Shown here: piece by piece, positions 8,932 to 17,036 of the stretch
Layout: each line of letters begins with the position of its first letter
Numbering within the stretch: the first letter of the stretch is position 1
DNA from: Bacillus sp. EB600
GTDB lineage: Bacteria; Bacillota; Bacilli; Bacillales; Cytobacillaceae
Direction: 5' to 3'
DNA length: 64,000 nt
Assembly (NCBI RefSeq): GCF_024494385.1
Contig: NZ_JAEVLT010000016.1
Coordinates: 34,897-98,896, forward strand
Program-made: the position numbers and the translations under genes
The notes under the pieces: generated by a model
Told to the model about the DNA's origin: nothing
The model's input: only the letters and a program-made list of their open reading frames with translations
Databases searched by the model: none

Positions 8932-8947
8932 TGGCACGGTAATTGCA
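8932..8947 (+). promoter_or_regulatory. Sigma-54 (RpoN/SigL) promoter
   Basis: TGGCACG at 8932-8938, four bases, TTGCA at 8943-8947: a perfect -24/-12 match with correct spacing. About 100 bases downstream begins only a short open frame (MKSMEQKTK) and then a broken hydrolase, so the promoter seems orphaned. Confidence 0.8.
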
Positions 8948-9081
8948 TATTAATTAAGTGATTCATCTAAGAAGACTTAAAAGATGAAACCGTATTCAAT
9001 AAAAAAGGTGAAAATGAGCCAAAAAATGAAGGGGGAAAACAATTATGAAATCAATGGAGCAGAAAACTAAATAGTATCAAA

Positions 9082-9347
9082 GGAAGCAAGTTACGTGATC
9101 CATTAGCCAATCCGCTACACGCTGATTTCAACGGCTATCCGCCGCTCTACATCGTCGCGGGTGGAGCCGAATGCTGCTTGACGACGCGCGCCGCCTGCAT
9201 GCTCGTGCGGTTGAGACCGGTGTACAAGCGACACTTTCAGTTGTAGATGAAATGCAGCATGTTTTCCCATTCCTAGCTGGACGCGCTCCTGAAGCGGATG
9301 AGGAAGTCAGCAGGAGTGCAGCTTGGTATCGGGCACTGCAAAAATAA
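9082..9347 (+). pseudogene. C-terminal remnant of an alpha/beta hydrolase (fold-3 type)
   Basis: Reads NPLHADFNGYPPLYIVAGGAE, then after a one-base shift near 9170 continues LLDDARRLHARAVETGVQA and VVDEMQHVFPF (catalytic His region) to a stop at 9347. This is the C-terminal third of acetyl-esterase / epsilon-lactone-hydrolase-like proteins. The nucleophile elbow is missing. The sequence is much richer in G and C than its surroundings, suggesting foreign origin. It lies downstream of the sigma-54 promoter. Confidence 0.75.
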
Positions 9348-9411
9348 GGAATCACCTTTCAAAATATCATGAGAACCAATAACATACAAAATAGAAAAAG
9401 GAGATTAGGAA

Positions 9412-9594
9412 ATGTTGCTGAGAACTGCACTAGAAAGTTATAAACGAATAGGAGAATATCGCTCGGATTTGTATACATTAGCAAAAAGTAAAGGAATTTC
9501 ACATACAAATGTCACTGACATCAGTCAAAAATTAGATAAAGAAATTACGATACTACAAAAAATAATGCAAGAAGTAAATCCATTCAGAATCTAA
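9412..9594 (+). CDS. Spo0E-like aspartyl-phosphate phosphatase
   Basis: 60 residues; AGGAG sits 9 bases before ATG 9412. Two-helix family with the signature SQKLDKEI near residue 37 (SQ-LD, with the Asp needed for phosphatase action) and an N-terminal helix (YRSDLYTLAKSKGIS). Such proteins dephosphorylate Spo0A-P and delay sporulation. Identified by motif, length and layout only. It stands alone between two pseudogenes yet is intact with a good ribosome binding site, suggesting it is under selection. Confidence 0.7.
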   Translation: MLLRTALESYKRIGEYRSDLYTLAKSKGISHTNVTDISQKLDKEITILQKIMQEVNPFRI

Positions 9595-9784
9595 GAAGAC
9601 AAATAGGACAGGGAATTTTTATCAATAGTTAGACCAAAACGGAGTGCTCGGCAGCCCTTTATAATAAAGGCTAAATCCAAAGTGTATTGAAGATTCCTTA
9701 TAAATTGAAAAATTCCCATTTTGAAATTCATAAGCCTAGTGAATAAATAAGTTTACCAAAATAGGAATTAAAAGAGAAAATGTA

Positions 9785-9960
9785 ATGAACTACCTCACAG
9801 ATAGTGACGAACATGCAACTATGCTTGATGGAAAACTTGTTTTCCATCAAGAAGTATCCGTTTTAGGACACCCAATTCTTTTTACCGATGGAAATCTCAA
9901 TATACTAGAACCGACTTTTGGCGGAGTGAATTTAGAAGACATTGCTGCACCTCAGTGCCG
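9785..9960 (+). pseudogene. Malic enzyme, internal fragment (forward)
   Basis: Contains MLDGKLVFHQ and then ILEPTFGGVNLEDIAAPQC, the conserved catalytic-region block of small bacterial malic enzymes (YtsJ/MaeB type). The frame stops shortly after. The rest of the enzyme is absent here; a C-terminal piece lies on the opposite strand just downstream. Confidence 0.65.
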
Positions 9961-9981
9961 GATAAATATTTTTCCATTTCA

Positions 9982-10219
9982 CTAATATTCGTATGGTGTT
10001 AACAATGCTTTAGTTCTGATATCCCGACTTTTGGTAATGAACATCATAAGACGTTCATAATCTTTTGACGTGAGGAGTTCTTCAATTTCTTATACTTTTA
10101 CATACTTTTGTGAAACACCAGTTTTCATCGCGGCGTCAGCAACTGCTGATGCAACATGTGCTGCCACACGGGGGTCGAAAGGATATGGAATCACATCCCG
10201 CACTCCTCTTAAATTGCCA
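9982..10219 (-). pseudogene. Malic enzyme, C-terminal fragment (reverse)
   Basis: The reverse strand reads LRGVRDVIPYPFDPRVAAHV then VADAAMKTGVSQKYVKV, with a stop at 10090 and further in-frame coding-like sequence to 9982. VIP-PFDPRVA is the C-terminal signature of small malic enzymes. Together with the forward fragment at 9785 it shows one gene broken and rearranged by inversion. Confidence 0.6.
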
Positions 10220-10391
10220 AATGCTAAAAGGATAGAGCCTGAACCAAGTAAAATAGAAACATTGATGTCAAATAGACTGATAGGACAACTAAAGAAATTA
10301 GCTAAGACATTCCTGTAATTACGTTACATACAGTCGGTCTTGGTATAAAAGTTAGGGCCGTAATGGTTAAAAGAAGGGCAGGCTAATCGCT

Positions 10392-12269
10392 TTGGTTAAT
10401 TTACCTACCACTCATGGGATCTCTTATGGAATTATCGAAATAAATCCCGATGGTGTGATCCAAAAGTTTAACAGTGAAGGAAAAAAGCTGTTATTGTCGG
10501 ATGATGACGACACAAACTACCTATTTCACCGCATTAAAAATCAAGAAATTAAAACAAAACTACATGAATGCTTTATGGGCAGAGCGAATGACTTTATCGT
10601 AACCGTTGACACACAACCATACTTTTTCTTATTTCATCGGTCATTCAACGAAGAAAAGCTGGATAAAATTCATGTCTATATGTTCAATATTGCTAATTTG
10701 GAAAGTTCTTACGAACAGAATAATTGGAATAACCACTTAATGTCCTCAATTGGTGAAATGGCTGCCGGTATAGCTCACGAAGTTCGAAATCCGTTGACGG
10801 CGGTAAAAGGGTTTCTCCAATTATTGGAGCAGACGTATAAACAAGAATATACGCAAATTGCCCAAAGTGAGCTGGACAGGGCTATTCATATTTTAAATGA
10901 TTTAATGAGTGTTTCAAAACCGGAATTCGTTCAGGAAAAACCAACAACCTTTAACTTATGTTGGGAAATTGAATCCATTTTGCTGTTATTTCAAACCCAG
11001 CTTTATGATATTAACGTAATCAAAAAATTTATGAATGAAAGTTCGGTAATTTTTGCTAGTAAGGACCAAATTAAAAAAGCTGTATTTAATTTAATTAAAA
11101 ATGCTCTTGAAGTGATGAGTTCAGGCGGCACCTTAATGATTGAGCAGTATGAGGATTATCAGGAAATTCACATCAAAATCTCCGATTCCGGCATTGGCAT
11201 ACCAAAAGACAAGCTGCGGTTGCTTGGCACCCCATTCTTTACTATGAAACAGGACGGTAAAGGTTTGGGTTTAGCACAGGTCTTTAACGCGATCCGGACA
11301 AACGATGGCAAAATACGTGTCACAAGTGAAGAAGGACAAGGAACTACTTTTTTTCTATCATTTCCGAAAGCACGATCTCACTCAAATCAATTTTTAGGAG
11401 GGCATTCAATGGTACAAACAATTGAGTCAACAACTGAGCTGGAAAAGTTCTTAAAAAATAATATGGATTTTTATACGGAAGAATGGATGGATTATTTGAA
11501 AAAGAATAAAAGCTACACTACATCTTTACTAAAAGAAAACGGCTATCTAGATTTCCTTAAAGAAAACGGCCATCCAATCATGCAGCTTGTGTCAGAAAAT
11601 ATTAGTCAATTAAATATGGAAGATATCATGGAGGCTGCCCGAGAACTTGGTGTGAAACTTGCAAGAACGGAGTTTCCAATTCATTTGATATGGGAGCTTT
11701 TCCAATCATCGAGAGGTTTTATTTGGAATGCGATAAAATCGTTTTACATTGAATCCAACAATACCCTTTCAGTTGAGGAATTCTTTACGTTAGAGCGCAA
11801 TGTAAACGATATCGTTGATTTTTATATTGATTCCTACACTGCTTATTATGTCAACTACAAAGAAGAATTGTTAAAAAGTCATCGTGACACAGTAGATGAA
11901 CTGTCAGTCCCGATCATTCCAATTGCTGAGAGTGTATGTATTCTTCCGGTAGTCGGGACTGTTGATACGTTTCGACCCAAAAAAATCCGTGAAAAAACAC
12001 TTCAACGTGTAAAGGAACTAAATGCACAGCAATTAATTATTGATATATCAGGTGTACCATTCGTTGATACCGCAGTTGTTAATCATTTATTTAAAATAGT
12101 GAAAGGAATTAAATTGTTAGGCTGCTCGACCATCTTAACCGGAATCAGCCCAGAAATTGCCGACACGATGATCGAACTGGGCATTGAAGTCGATAATGAA
12201 TTAAAAACAAGATCTGATCTTCAGCAAGCATTACAGGACTTTCAGCCATTCTTTAAAAGAAACAATTAA
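10392..12269 (+). CDS. Soluble histidine kinase fused to an RsbR-like STAS protein
   Basis: 625 residues, no membrane segments. Order: PAS-like sensor (1-105), HisKA with phospho-acceptor His129 in AGIAHEVRNPLT, HATPase_c with N box NLIKNALEV and G boxes DSGIGIP and GKGLGL (to about 330), then an RsbR N-terminal globin-like domain (345-480) and a STAS domain (490-620) with VVGTVDTFR and SGVPFVDTAVVNHLFK. Those threonines match the RsbT-phosphorylated sites of RsbRA. The kinase half is of sporulation-kinase type; the second half is a stressosome protein. An AGGAGG with ATG at 11409 marks the old start of the STAS gene inside the frame. Start is TTG 10392 after GGCAGG; no ATG is available. The N-terminus may be truncated, since eroded DNA precedes it. 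Confidence 0.85.
   Translation: MVNLPTTHGISYGIIEINPDGVIQKFNSEGKKLLLSDDDDTNYLFHRIKNQEIKTKLHECFMGRANDFIVTVDTQPYFFLFHRSFNEEKLDKIHVYMFNIANLESSYEQNNWNNHLMSSIGEMAAGIAHEVRNPLTAVKGFLQLLEQTYKQEYTQIAQSELDRAIHILNDLMSVSKPEFVQEKPTTFNLCWEIESILLLFQTQLYDINVIKKFMNESSVIFASKDQIKKAVFNLIKNALEVMSSGGTLMIEQYEDYQEIHIKISDSGIGIPKDKLRLLGTPFFTMKQDGKGLGLAQVFNAIRTNDGKIRVTSEEGQGTTFFLSFPKARSHSNQFLGGHSMVQTIESTTELEKFLKNNMDFYTEEWMDYLKKNKSYTTSLLKENGYLDFLKENGHPIMQLVSENISQLNMEDIMEAARELGVKLARTEFPIHLIWELFQSSRGFIWNAIKSFYIESNNTLSVEEFFTLERNVNDIVDFYIDSYTAYYVNYKEELLKSHRDTVDELSVPIIPIAESVCILPVVGTVDTFRPKKIREKTLQRVKELNAQQLIIDISGVPFVDTAVVNHLFKIVKGIKLLGCSTILTGISPEIADTMIELGIEVDNELKTRSDLQQALQDFQPFFKRNN
11396..11411 (+). promoter_or_regulatory. 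Internal ribosome binding site and start of the RsbR-like half
   Basis: AGGAGG at 11396-11401, 7-base spacer, ATG at 11409-11411, in frame with the fusion at codon 340. Independent initiation would give a 286-residue RsbR paralogue, close to the usual ~275-residue length. Confidence 0.7.
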
Positions 12270-12466
12270 AACGGAAGAACTTTTTTAACAACAACGCTAT
12301 GACTTAAACACACCGCACCATTTTTATTTTCAACAACAAAGAAGATGCAAAGGGTCTAAAGATAAACAAGAGGGGGACACAAGCATTTCTTGATAAAAGG
12401 CAGGCTCTCTTCAAAGGAATGTAAGAGTACAAATTGCAAACAATAACATAAAGGAAAGAAAACAAA

Positions 12467-12512
12467 AAGTAGCTCCGAAAACACAATTTTTAGCTTGTAT
12501 TTGGGGCTACTT
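12467..12512 (+). terminator. Stem-loop downstream of the kinase-STAS gene
   Basis: A 10-bp stem (aagtagctcc / ggggctactt) with a long loop, about 200 bases past the stop. It may be a read-through terminator or the end of an eroded unit. Confidence 0.45.
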
Positions 12513-12933
12513 GACGTTTACTTTTCTTTAAAGTCGATATAATGGCTAGTACTTGGTTACAGCAACCTTATTTAATTTTTACATATCAAAATCCCTATTC
12601 ACTGCATCCATTGAATCTATTAATAGATGAAGAGCTAGACCTGCAAATGGTAAAGACAACTATGCTTTTGAACATTCCTCCATAACAGCGGTTAAATCCT
12701 TGTATACATTGGCTAGAGTGGCCTCCAGTTTGTATTCTTTTAGGGGTACTGTATATAATAAATTCACGTTATTTAAAAATCAGCAACTTTTTACCTAATT
12801 CACTTTTTGAAGAAATAGTTTAATATAGAGTATATATGCTTCTCTTAAAAAATTATTAAATTCAAATTGATCAGAATACAGTGTGGATTAAAATACTTAA
12901 TTTAATAAATCAAAATATAAAGAGGGGACTGTT
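12513..12933. other. Gene-poor stretch
   Basis: AT-rich. On the reverse strand 12660-12780 carries a short open frame ending YKDLTAVMEECSKA, probably a remnant; family not recognised. No other gene is supportable. Confidence 0.35.
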
Positions 12934-13065
12934 ATGATTAAACCAATTTTAACACATGATGAAGAATGCCCCGTATGTAATGGTGAAGGGGAAATCTGGT
13001 TTAACACGATAATTGGAGTTGACCACAAAACTTGCGATAATTGCAACGGAACTGGTAAGTTGTGA
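12934..13065 (+). CDS. Small DnaJ-type zinc-finger protein
   Basis: 43 residues; AGGGG lies 7 bases before ATG 12934. Two CxxCxGxG motifs, CPVCNGEG and CDNCNGTG, separated by 14 residues, form one complete DnaJ central-domain zinc site without a J domain. Similar stand-alone microproteins occur in Bacillaceae (YuiA/YvlD-like naming varies) and may be redox or RNA-associated accessory factors; the function is unknown. The four cysteines and ribosome binding site argue that it is real although very short. A terminator lies at 13283. Confidence 0.7.
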   Translation: MIKPILTHDEECPVCNGEGEIWFNTIIGVDHKTCDNCNGTGKL

Positions 13066-13282
13066 AGATAATTCAGTAATAATTTTATATAAGGTAATTC
13101 TGGGAATTTTTTGTGGTGCTTTTGATGTGAAAGTGACAGAGCAAATTTTTATGGATATACCCTGGCCAAGTTATATTAGAAAAAAGCATACTCTAAAAGA
13201 GTTAAGGTTCTCTTATATATCTTCCGTATCTTACAATTGTTAAAAAATCAGTATAAAATTATTCAGAATAAAAATAAAACCC

Positions 13283-13318
13283 AAAAAGCTTGAGAACAAA
13301 TTTTCCTCAAGTTTTTTT
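13283..13318 (+). terminator. Terminator after the small zinc-finger gene
   Basis: Stem aaaaagcttgag / ctcaagttttttt with an 11-base loop and seven T residues. Confidence 0.75.
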
Positions 13319-13461
13319 GTATACTGTTAATACTAAAAACAACACTTCTTTGGTGGTATGAAGGAAGTTCTCCATATCCTAAACTCACTAGCCACCCTTA
13401 CACTAAAATTATTAGCAAAGAAGTTGTTATGGGAAAGAATTGCTGGTGATTATATTTTGTT

Positions 13462-13755
13462 TTTGATTGTTCATCTTTTGTTCATTGGGCTTTTGCCCAG
13501 GAAGGGGTTAATCTCGCCCCTTTAGAATCCACTAGTACGGATACTTTAAAGTATTTAGGAAAACCGGTATCCCTTAATGAAATGCAGCCAGGTGATCTTG
13601 TATTCTTTGATACTTATAAACCGGATGGACATGTCGGTATCTATATAGGAAATGGAAAATTCATAGGAGTACAAACCTCAACAGGTGTTGCGATTGAAGA
13701 TATGACGACAGGCTATTGGAAAGAAAAATTCAAAGGCCGTGTTAAGAGAATATAA
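13462..13755 (+). pseudogene. NlpC/P60 cell-wall hydrolase, catalytic domain without its 5' part
   Basis: 98 codons with no start. Catalytic Cys in FDCSSFVHWAF, catalytic His in GHVGIYIGNGKFIG, ending KGRVKRI. The domain itself is nearly complete from just before the Cys. The signal peptide and SH3/LysM region are missing, and upstream sequence is unrelated. A gamma-D-Glu-diamino-acid endopeptidase relic. Confidence 0.8.
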
Positions 13756-13776
13756 AGTGTGAAAGTTTAACCTAAA

Positions 13777-14340
13777 TTAAACGAAGCCCAAAATAATTAA
13801 TGCTGCTTTCCGAACACTAGGAAATAGATCTATTGTTTCTTGTATTAAGTTGAATTCCACCTCTTCAAGCTTTGATTTCAATGGTTGTATTTTCTCGGAA
13901 GATGCTCTATTTGCAGTATTTATATCACTTTGAGCACTTTGGGTTCTATCTTGGCTAAATGCCATTTCATTTTGGATGTCTTGAATATCTATTTTAGAAT
14001 TTGTACTTATCAAGGAAATACGCTCGACAATATTTTGAAGCTCTTGTACATTACCGGGCCATTCATGGTTTTGAAGACTTGTTAGAGCCTCATGTGTAAA
14101 AGAACGATTTAATCCATATTTATAATTAAGACCCTTTAAGAAATGATAGATCAATGGGATAATATCTTCTTTTCTTACCCTTGGAATATAGATTGGGATA
14201 ATATTTAATCTATAATATAAATCCTCTTGAAATGTTCCTTCCCGAATCATATTTTTAAGTCTTTATGTGTTGCAGCAATAACCCTAATAGTTAACAGGAA
14301 TTGGTTTAGAACTTTTGGAATTTCCTTAACGCTGTAAATC
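13777..14340 (-). pseudogene. Sigma-54-dependent activator, broken
   Basis: The reverse strand reads RVIAATHKDLK, then after loss of one A in a poly-A run continues MIREGTFQEDLYYRLN and HEWPGNVQELQNIVERI. This is the end of the AAA+ domain of NtrC-type activators. A further shift upstream places PIPVN in another frame. The Walker motifs and GAFTGA loop are absent and the C-terminal Fis helix-turn-helix is cut (ends ALIILGFV). It cannot activate transcription. Possible former partner of the orphan sigma-54 promoter at 8932. Confidence 0.85.
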
Positions 14341-14356
14341 CGCATTTTCCTGACGG

Positions 14357-14392
14357 CCTCAGCACGTCAACGTACCTTATGACGTGCTGAGG
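14357..14392. repeat. Perfect 13-bp inverted repeat
   Basis: Arms cctcagcacgtca and tgacgtgctgagg around a 10-base centre. GC-rich in an AT-rich setting. It begins exactly where the activator homology ends and has no T run. Nature unknown. Confidence 0.6.
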
Positions 14393-14594
14393 TATGCGTT
14401 ACTCCGAAGTATATATGCCTGTAGAGTGGACAGACGTGAATGGGTATAGAGTATGTAGGAAGAATTGGATAGGTAGGTAAGATCAAGAGAGAGTTAGTTA
14501 GTAAGTGAAGGTTGAAAAAACCACTTCCAAAATTGCTGCCATTTTTGTTTTTCGCGGAATTTTGGGGATATCCCATTCTCAACGAAATTAACTT

Positions 14595-14603
14595 CATACT
14601 ATA
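14595..14603 (+). promoter_or_regulatory. Possible sigma-K -10 element
   Basis: CATACTATA fits the CATANNNTA consensus and lies 30 bases before the coat-like gene. No well-placed -35 AC element is obvious. Confidence 0.3.
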
Positions 14604-14632
14604 AAGTAAACTCTATGAAAGAAGTGTGACAA

Positions 14633-14869
14633 TTGACTCAATATATAACAACTGGAAAAATGCCTGGTCATCCTGAAGGGTGTATTGCACAGTATAACCA
14701 CCATATCCTTAACCACACCCCTACTCATCACTCTAACCCTCATTATGTTACTCAATACTACTCTCCCCATCACATAATGCCACACATTTACCAAACAAAT
14801 ACAGCTTATGGTCATTATGTTGTTCCTCACTGGAGCCCACCAGGGGGATCATTTTCTTCTTTTTATTAA
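14633..14869 (+). CDS. His/Tyr-rich spore coat-like protein (CotD-like composition)
   Basis: 78 residues from TTG 14633; an ATG at 14615 stops after four codons. Composition is extreme: 12 His, 9 Tyr and 9 Pro, in patches such as NHTPTHHSNPHYV and YYSPHHIMPHIY. This matches small coat proteins like CotD that are cross-linked in the spore inner coat. Assignment is by composition and a possible sigma-K element, not alignment. The start is weak (GAAGTGTG upstream). The next gene follows 47 bases later. Alternative: a low-complexity open frame; the opposite strand is also open here. Confidence 0.5.
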   Translation: MTQYITTGKMPGHPEGCIAQYNHHILNHTPTHHSNPHYVTQYYSPHHIMPHIYQTNTAYGHYVVPHWSPPGGSFSSFY

Positions 14870-14916
14870 ACCTTTGAGGAGCTATTTGATGAAATTTTTT
14901 AACAATCCAGATACCT

Positions 14917-15495
14917 ATGAGCTTCCAGGACTTAAAATTGCTGCCGAAAGAAAAGCAGTTTCAAATATTGGATGATTACAATGAATGTTTTAATATGCCT
15001 TCGGTTGCTAAGATTTGGGGGAAAGATGTTAAAAGCGTTTATAGCCTCCGATACACATTGAAAAAGAGCCTGGAAAAGGAAAAGAAAAAGAAGGCAAAAG
15101 TTAAAGAAAATGTTGATGAGCATACACAAATGGATTTGAATACAGGTATCGAGCCGAAAATAGAAGAAATTTTGGGGGAAAATGAGACACTGACATCTGC
15201 AGAGACAGAGGAAGAATTAACTGATACCCAAAAAGAATTAGAAAAGTTAAAATTAATAGTAGAGCAGCAAGCTCAATTATTACAGAATTTTATAGAATCT
15301 CAAAAAACTGCTGAATATGTAGCTACAGCTGGTGAGAACGTTCTGGAATCTGTTCCTGCCTTTACCATGAAATTTGAAAAAGAGAATGAAGGGTTTATTC
15401 TCCATCAAGATCTCAAACGATTTATTACCGTTTTAGAGAAAAATCCTGATATGTTCAAAGTAGAAGTCAAGATTACAAGAATAGAGGAAATATAA
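14917..15495 (+). CDS. Unrecognised HTH plus coiled-coil protein
   Basis: 192 residues. N-terminal 15-50 looks like a helix-turn-helix (YNECFNMPSVAKIWGKDVKS), followed by a Lys-rich segment (52-66), an acidic coiled coil (95-135) and a C-terminal folded segment ending in FKVEVKITRIEEI. The layout resembles plasmid or phage partition/adaptor proteins; no family is recognised. No ribosome binding site precedes ATG 14917. Instead GAGGAG precedes ATG 14889 in another frame, which runs 28 codons to a stop. A frameshift near the start, or an upstream leader peptide, is possible. Confidence 0.55.
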   Translation: MSFQDLKLLPKEKQFQILDDYNECFNMPSVAKIWGKDVKSVYSLRYTLKKSLEKEKKKKAKVKENVDEHTQMDLNTGIEPKIEEILGENETLTSAETEEELTDTQKELEKLKLIVEQQAQLLQNFIESQKTAEYVATAGENVLESVPAFTMKFEKENEGFILHQDLKRFITVLEKNPDMFKVEVKITRIEEI

Positions 15496-15701
15496 AATGG
15501 AAAGAAAAGAAGAAAAAAGAACAGGTCATTACTTTTAAAAGGGGGATTTTGAAGGGATTTTGGGTGGATGTTTAATTCTCTCCTTTCTATTGTTATTTAT
15601 ATCCAATAAGTATATAAAAAAGAAATTAAATCAAAATGGTACAAATGATTAATTAAATGGAAACAAACAAGTTAAACAAAAAGATTTTTCAAACAGGAAA
15701 A
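15496..15701. other. Gap with a possible tiny membrane peptide
   Basis: Around 15570-15653 one frame encodes a hydrophobic stretch (LILSFLLLFISNKYIKKKL) after a possible TTG start; no convincing ribosome binding site. Not called as a gene. Confidence 0.25.
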
Positions 15702-15738
15702 AAATCCATCCTGGGTATGACTGCCAAGATGGATTTTA
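15702..15738. terminator. Bidirectional stem-loop
   Basis: Stem aaaaatccatc / gatggatttt with a 17-base loop between the + gene ending at 15495 and the reverse yppF-like gene. It could end both. Confidence 0.5.
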
Positions 15739-15818
15739 TGCCGTAAATCAAGGTTTTAGGGGACAAAATGAATATAATATGCAGTGAACTAAAAATGTGA
15801 TTTGTTAGAGTGTAGAAC

Positions 15819-16040
15819 TTAATTTGCATTTTTCAAAGGGAAAAGGTCTTGTTTTACAAAAAATGAATTTGGCTTTTCTGCTTTAAGTTTGTCTAGTTCA
15901 AAAAAAAGTTTTTTATATTCAACAATAGATAATTCTCCATAAATATAACTTTTTTGAATATAATCTAGTAATTCATTGGCATGTAATGGGTTTCGTTCTT
16001 TTACTAGTTCAAAACGATGTATTAGGTTTTCTAATAACAT
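15819..16040 (-). CDS. yppF: YppF-like small protein
   Basis: 73 residues from ATG 16040, preferred over GTG 16049 because GAGTG precedes it by 6 bases. The core ANELLDYIQKSYIYGELSI and EYKKLFFELDKLKAEKP matches the YppF family of small helical Bacillaceae proteins of unknown role. Length is typical (about 60-75). It is a single gene, with the stem-loop at 15702 downstream. Confidence 0.7.
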   Translation of the reverse strand: MLLENLIHRFELVKERNPLHANELLDYIQKSYIYGELSIVEYKKLFFELDKLKAEKPNSFFVKQDLFPLKNAN

Positions 16041-16295
16041 AGTAATCACTCATTTCATCGGTTTTTTTGAACGATGTATGCGTTTACAATTAGTATAACA
16101 TGTATATCGTTTTAAGTTTATCTTTTCGAAAATTCAAACACGAGGTACTTTTTTACATATTTATAATAGGTATAGTGACAGGGTAGCTTCTCTAATCCGC
16201 AAGATAATTCACATGAAATGTAATTAACGTATCGGATTTTTAGGAGATATTTCTGCTCACAAAGGAAAGTTACTGATAATCTGTTTTTGTAATTT

Positions 16296-16484
16296 GACCA
16301 GTGCTTTTTAATTGAATTGAATGATAGGTTATCCATTAAATTAAAATTAATTCGCTTAAAATCGCCTGTAGCAACTAAAAATGGGCAAAAAAATAGCCTT
16401 GGAGCTTTCAAGGGCTTTGCAGCCATGGATGGATATTTTAATGCAAAATATCCCCTAACTTTCAACGGAGTTCTAATTGATTAA
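16296..16484 (+). pseudogene. Unrecognised C-terminal ORF remnant
   Basis: Open frame of about 63 codons without a start, ending FNAKYPLTFNGVLID. The regular sequence (SLGAFKGFAAMDGYFNAKY) looks protein-coding. A longer reverse open frame across the same bases is judged a shadow. Confidence 0.3.
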
Positions 16485-17036
16485 GAAAGGTGGAAATTAA
16501 CCCGTGTAGTCTATCTCTTGCTTTTCCTAAATCATTTTTTTCAATGTCATCCTATATCTTCTTTATAGTTGAACAGGTATCTTTTCTATAAAACACACCT
16601 CCTTCTTCACTCCCTGTTAATTGAATACCTTAGAGCTTCGATTCAATTTCTAATATTTCCTTCTCTTATTTAAGATAATGGCCCGTAACATAAGGAAAGA
16701 GCACAATTCTGGAACAATTATCAAGAAGGTGAAAATTCCTTGATTTTAAAAGGCTCCTACAAATTAGATATGTATAATATGTTGAATTTTCACCAAAAAG
16801 GCGTACATTTTGTACATAATGTACGCTGATTTTTATGGTCTGGTTAATGCTGTAGAATCGCTCCCGATTATTGAATAAGAAAAGCATCACATACGTGCCA
16901 CTTATACGCACAAAAAGAATCCTCGATTGGAAGCTCCTTTTTATACTGCTGAACCTTCTCCATCATTTCTAAGTGTAGTCATAAATTAGGAATTTATTGG
17001 GATACTGAGTATTATCCGGAACTATTGGAGGAAATT
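16485..17036. other. Gene-free stretch before the GerAB-type gene
   Basis: No supportable ORF. It holds a 9-bp hairpin at 16801-16826 (gcgtacatt / aatgtacgc) followed by tgattttta, possibly a terminator. Confidence 0.4.

Noticed and set aside
13013..13243. 76-codon forward ORF overlapping the zinc-finger gene
   Set aside because: No start site, no family; lies in another frame of the real small gene and its 3' region.
14594..14830. Reverse ORF opposite the coat-like gene
   Set aside because: Mirror of the His-rich frame; no motif. The forward frame has the coat-like composition.
16118..16465. 115-codon reverse ORF
   Set aside because: No ribosome binding site or family; the forward strand of the same bases has more coding-like sequence.
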